A DNA stretch of 6,670 nucleotides from CAZLGC01 sp964559275 (GTDB taxonomy: Bacteria > Patescibacteriota > CALEFQ01): contig CAZLGC010000049.1 in NCBI GenBank assembly GCA_964559275.1, forward strand, positions 1 through 6,670. The letters are read 5' to 3'. Within the stretch, counting starts at the first letter, position 1. Every line of letters begins with the position of its first letter. Made by a program: the position numbers and the translations under genes. This document shows, in pieces, positions 5,063 through 6,670 of the stretch. The notes under the pieces are model-generated. The model worked only from the letters and a program-made list of their open reading frames with translations, did no database searches and was not told where the DNA came from.

Positions 5063-5090
5063 ATTTTACACTAACCGAGTCTTTTGGCAA
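5063..5090 (-). promoter_or_regulatory. Promoter of cca, predicting a leaderless mRNA
   Basis: On the minus strand: TTGCCA (5090-5085), 16-base spacer, TAAAAT (5068-5063). Six bases then separate the -10 from the ATG at 5056, so the expected first transcribed base is the A of the start codon. This explains why no Shine-Dalgarno site is present. Confidence 0.62.
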
Positions 5091-5110
5091 AGATTAGCTC
5101 TGTCCTGGGG

Positions 5111-5139
5111 TTGACTTTTTCTTAGATCTATGCTAACAA
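5111..5139 (+). promoter_or_regulatory. Promoter of a candidate small RNA
   Basis: TTGACT (5111-5116), 17-base spacer ending in TGC, then TAACAA followed by T (5134-5140). The extended TGn and TTGAC form match the promoters at 2526, 5918 and 6475. It points away from cca, and no protein gene follows on this strand before the terminator at 5233. Confidence 0.55.
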
Positions 5140-5145
5140 TACATA

Positions 5146-5260
5146 TCCAAGCTTAAATGAGATTTAGGGGGAACAGATCGGGCTCAGTCCGAACAAACTA
5201 GAAAATTTTTCCGAAGGAATTAAGTAATTCCTGGCGCTAGACACTGGCTGGCGTTTTTTT
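5146..5260 (+). ncRNA. Candidate intergenic small RNA of about 115 bases
   Basis: Defined by the promoter at 5111-5139 and the terminator at 5233-5260; the 5' end is an estimate. Inside are a small hairpin TCGG/CCGA with loop GCTCAGT (5178-5192), an A/T-rich stretch, and a stem GGAATT/AATTCC (5216-5231) directly before the terminator. The only ATG frame, at 5157, has 14 codons and no ribosome site, so coding is unlikely. It is not 6S, SRP or RNase P RNA by any feature I can see. It converges on the terminator of the minus-strand gene at 5319, and its targets are unknown. Confidence 0.5.
5233..5260 (+). terminator. Rho-independent terminator of the candidate small RNA
   Basis: CGCTAG (5235-5240) pairs with CTGGCG (5248-5253, one G-U) around a 7-base loop, followed by seven T (5254-5260). 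The long T-run makes it a convincing plus-strand terminator although no plus-strand protein gene precedes it. Confidence 0.78.
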
Positions 5261-5270
5261 GTTTATTGAA

Positions 5271-5297
5271 AAAGGGATGACACGTGGTCACCCCTTT
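5271..5297 (-). terminator. Rho-independent terminator of the 5319 gene
   Basis: Read on the minus strand, AAAGGGGTGAC pairs with GTCATCCCTTT (one G-U) around a CACGT loop and is followed by a T-run. It starts 22 bases after the TGA stop at 5319-5321. In the plus-strand reading the G-U pair becomes an A-C mismatch, so it favours the minus strand. Confidence 0.82.
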
Positions 5298-5318
5298 AGT
5301 CTTGACTTCGCCCCCCGA

Positions 5319-5840
5319 TCAGTCGTAGCGAATCGTCGCGTGGCCGGTAGTCCCTTTCGTCACCACTCGCCAGGCTTCGTGAGTGCAAGGATAGGTGTGG
5401 ATCTTCAGCTCTGATAAGCGAACCGGATGCCTGGTCTTCATCGGCTGTCCTTCCGGGCAGTAAAGTAACGGGCTTTCAACGTAGCGCCGCAGAATCTTCC
5501 AGGCTTCATGATGATGATCATTAACCTGGCCTTCTTCCAGAGGGTAGTGTTCTCGCCAGAAGGAGTGACTCCAGCCGGCGGCGAACCGAATCAGATCGCA
5601 TAGCAGTTGGTGAGTAGTGAGCGGGCGAACATCTTCATCTGGAGAAGAAATCGCTGCTCGCAGAATCACCCTGATACAATCCCGGAAAGCATCAGCCAGA
5701 ATGATCCCGCCCGGCAAATGTTCAAAATCAGCAGTGCTGATTTTGATAATCGGCCGTGACTGCGGCTCAAAGCCGCGGCGAGCCTGGATGATTTCTCCCA
5801 GAACTAAAACGTTTTCTCCTGAACAACAATGATCTTTCAA
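5319..5840 (-). CDS. Uncharacterised protein, paralogue of the 5975 product
   Basis: 173 residues, soluble, not recognised. The start is taken as TTG at 5840 because AAAGGAGGT (5853-5845) lies five bases upstream; an in-frame TTG at 5873 would put this site inside the gene. The N-terminus has CC at 5-6. The middle carries FEHLPGG (39-45) and GWSHSFWREHYP (89-100), which align with FVHLPNG and GWAYSNWCERFP in the neighbour encoded upstream on the same strand; a similar Ala-rich helix with S-x-D precedes the second motif in both. A His-rich patch (DHHHE, 108-112) and several Cys and His residues could bind metal, but no known site pattern is seen. The gene has its own promoter (5918-5890) and terminator (5297-5271), so it is a single-gene unit. 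Ends with TGA. No signal peptide or membrane span. Confidence 0.82.
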   Translation of the reverse strand: MKDHCCSGENVLVLGEIIQARRGFEPQSRPIIKISTADFEHLPGGIILADAFRDCIRVILRAAISSPDEDVRPLTTHQLLCDLIRFAAGWSHSFWREHYPLEEGQVNDHHHEAWKILRRYVESPLLYCPEGQPMKTRHPVRLSELKIHTYPCTHEAWRVVTKGTTGHATIRYD

Positions 5841-5889
5841 TAGTACCTCCTTTACAGAACTTGGGTTTTTCAAGTGATCCGACTAACTC

Positions 5890-5918
5890 TTTCTAACAGT
5901 AAATCAATCGGATGTCAA
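5890..5918 (-). promoter_or_regulatory. Promoter of the 5319 gene
   Basis: Minus strand TTGACA (5918-5913), 17-base spacer ending in TGT, then TAGAAA (5895-5890). The TGn before the -10 supports it. It lies between the terminator of the upstream paralogue and the ribosome site, so the two paralogues are transcribed separately. Confidence 0.65.
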
Positions 5919-5926
5919 AGACTATT

Positions 5927-5968
5927 GAAAAGGAGCAACCTCCACACGTGAGTGTTTTGATTGCTCCT
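5927..5968 (-). terminator. Rho-independent terminator of the 5975 gene
   Basis: AGGAGCAA (5968-5961, minus strand) pairs with TTGCTCCT (5938-5931) and runs into TTTTC. A smaller ACAC/GTGT hairpin sits in the 22-base loop. The stem begins 6 bases after the TAG stop of the 5975 gene. Confidence 0.78.
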
Positions 5969-5974
5969 AACCTG

Positions 5975-6427
5975 CTACTCGCTGCGAAAGACGATCTTGC
6001 CGTCCCTCCAGCCCATGACGAGGTTATGGTCTGGTTCCGGCGCCGGGAAGTACGCAACGTCTGCGGACGTGACTTCGTACATCGGCATGCCCAGCTGATA
6101 GGGATCCCGGCAGAACTTGGCCAGTTCCCCCAGCACCCTCAGGTCACATTCCTCCGGAAAGCGCTCACACCAATTGGAGTAAGCCCAGCCGCAGGCGGGA
6201 ACCAACAGGGCGGCGGTCAATCGTTCCGAGGGAACCTGCTGAATCTCCGAATCCGTGGACTGCCTGGCTGCTTCTACCAGTGTCACCAGGGCTAACAGGA
6301 CATCGAAGATAAGCTCGGTGCCGTTCGGTAAATGCACAAACCGGCGCCTGATGTTCTGGAACGCTTGGCCCAAGCGTAGCCCGGGAACCATTCTCTCCAG
6401 GAAAATCAGGTAGTCTTGCTTCGTCAT
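5975..6427 (-). CDS. Uncharacterised protein, paralogue of the 5319 product
   Basis: 150 residues, soluble, not recognised. ATG at 6427 follows AAAGGAGG (6440-6433) by five bases; a longer frame from a TTG at 6499 begins upstream of the promoter and is rejected. Seen: a basic segment FQNIRRRFVHLPNG (23-36), a hydrophobic helix LLALVTLVEAA (44-54), S-T-D, then GWAYSNWCERFPEE (80-93), and a C-terminal part with MYEVTSADVAYFPAPEPDHN and a closing GWRDGKIVFRSE. The shared motif with the 5319 product can be written HLPxG followed about 43 residues later by GWxxSxWxEx(Y/F)P. Spacing between the motifs is nearly equal in both, so they are true homologues that diverged far. The C-terminal halves are only weakly alike. 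No catalytic signature is visible; the conserved Trp, Ser and Glu are the residues to watch. Confidence 0.82.
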   Translation of the reverse strand: MTKQDYLIFLERMVPGLRLGQAFQNIRRRFVHLPNGTELIFDVLLALVTLVEAARQSTDSEIQQVPSERLTAALLVPACGWAYSNWCERFPEECDLRVLGELAKFCRDPYQLGMPMYEVTSADVAYFPAPEPDHNLVMGWRDGKIVFRSE

Positions 6428-6446
6428 CTTTGCCTCCTTTCTCTTT

Positions 6447-6475
6447 CTTTTAGCATAAAACCCACGGAATGTCAA
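6447..6475 (-). promoter_or_regulatory. Promoter of the 5975 gene
   Basis: Minus strand TTGACA (6475-6470), 17-base spacer ending in TGC, then TAAAAG (6452-6447). The layout is the same as the promoter of the paralogue and that at 2526. The start would be near 6440, so the -10 lies close to the ribosome site and the leader is only about 14 bases, again like the 2577 gene. Confidence 0.6.
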
Positions 6476-6492
6476 TGAATCTGACCCCAAAC

Positions 6493-6670
6493 TTGACAAA
6501 CAGACAAGTCTTCAATCTGAAATTAAAAATATCCGCTACTTTTCCCCAGTTTTAGCGTTGCCTAAGCGGTTAGTAACGTTTAGAATTAATAGAACCTTCG
6601 CAGTGAAGGTAATTTAAATGCCTGAGTTTATAGCTCTCAGGTATGTGTTTAAAGCCACTAATAAGTACCA
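6493..6670 (+). other. Non-coding, hairpin-rich end of window; possible approach to 23S rRNA
   Basis: No coding frame is supported. A TTGACA occurs at 6493-6498 on the plus strand, without a good -10. Hairpins: ACCTTC/GAAGGT with a 5-base loop (6594-6610), and ATGCCTGAG with CTCAGGTAT around a 9-base loop (6618-6644), the latter flanked by TTTAAA on both sides. The last bases, TTTAAAGCCACTAATAAGTACC, are similar in order to the 5' end of bacterial 23S rRNA (in E. coli TTAAGCGACTAAGCGTACAC), but the diagnostic part lies beyond the edge. Confidence 0.3.

Noticed and set aside
5157..5201. A 14-codon frame in the candidate small RNA as a leader peptide
   Set aside because: No ribosome site precedes it and no downstream gene lies on the same strand for it to regulate.
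5841..5873. A TTG at 5873 giving a 184-residue form of the 5319 protein
   Set aside because: It would place the strong AAAGGAGGT site inside the gene; no ribosome site precedes 5873.
5912..6295. A 127-residue plus-strand frame
   Set aside because: It is antisense to the 5975 gene and starts within the terminator/promoter gap without a ribosome site.
6428..6499. A TTG at 6499 giving a 174-residue form of the 5975 protein
   Set aside because: It starts upstream of the promoter and contains the promoter and ribosome site; the ATG at 6427 is well placed.

Overview
The window reads as a chromosomal segment of a small-genome bacterium with ordinary code usage (TGA is used as a stop at 5319-5321). 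The O-antigen-ligase-like protein, the divergent P-type ATPase, and the lack of Shine-Dalgarno sites on the core genes are compatible with a Patescibacteria/CPR lineage. That placement is inference from gene style only, because no marker gene is complete enough to settle it.

Layout, left to right. The N-terminal 202 residues of a P-type cation ATPase run off the left edge on the minus strand (1-606). Diverging from it is a 100-residue single-span protein (685-987), which converges on a 466-residue O-antigen ligase/polymerase-type membrane protein (1005-2405, minus). The ligase gene contains a perfect parS-type ParB site in its 3' part (1149-1164) and a one-mismatch copy over its start codon (2398-2413). 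Three copies of a 17-bp near-palindrome lie at its two ends. If the parS site is functional, this locus is part of the centromere and probably near the replication origin.

From 2526 to 3285 lies a compact, GC-richer plus-strand unit that I do not recognise. It has a strong promoter with an extended -10, a 73-residue two-span membrane protein (2577-2798), a two-hairpin RNA element (2844-2907), a 42-residue one-span membrane protein (2930-3058), a second copy of the element (3071-3138), an RNA with a tRNA-like acceptor stem and T arm (3140-3244), and a Rho-independent terminator (3251-3285). The two copies of the element keep their pairing while changing sequence, which is the best sign of an undescribed RNA-centred system here. 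A separate tRNA-Arg(CCU) unit follows (promoter 3302-3330, gene 3342-3418). A perfect bidirectional terminator (3446-3478) separates it from the CCA-adding enzyme gene cca (3485-5056, minus), which appears to have a leaderless transcript.

The right part holds a candidate plus-strand small RNA with its own promoter and terminator (about 5146-5260). It also holds two minus-strand genes of an unrecognised family (5319-5840 and 5975-6427) that are diverged paralogues, each with its own promoter, Shine-Dalgarno site and terminator. The last 180 bases are non-coding and hairpin-rich. The final bases resemble the 5' end of 23S rRNA, which is a low-confidence reading.

Two expression styles coexist. 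The core-like genes (ATPase, 685, ligase, cca) lack Shine-Dalgarno sites. The accessory genes (2577, 2930, 5319, 5975) have strong AGGAGG sites. Three of these four (2577, 5319 and 5975) also have TTGACA promoters with TGn before the -10, and 2930 lies downstream of the first of them. This suggests that the accessory units have a different origin or need.
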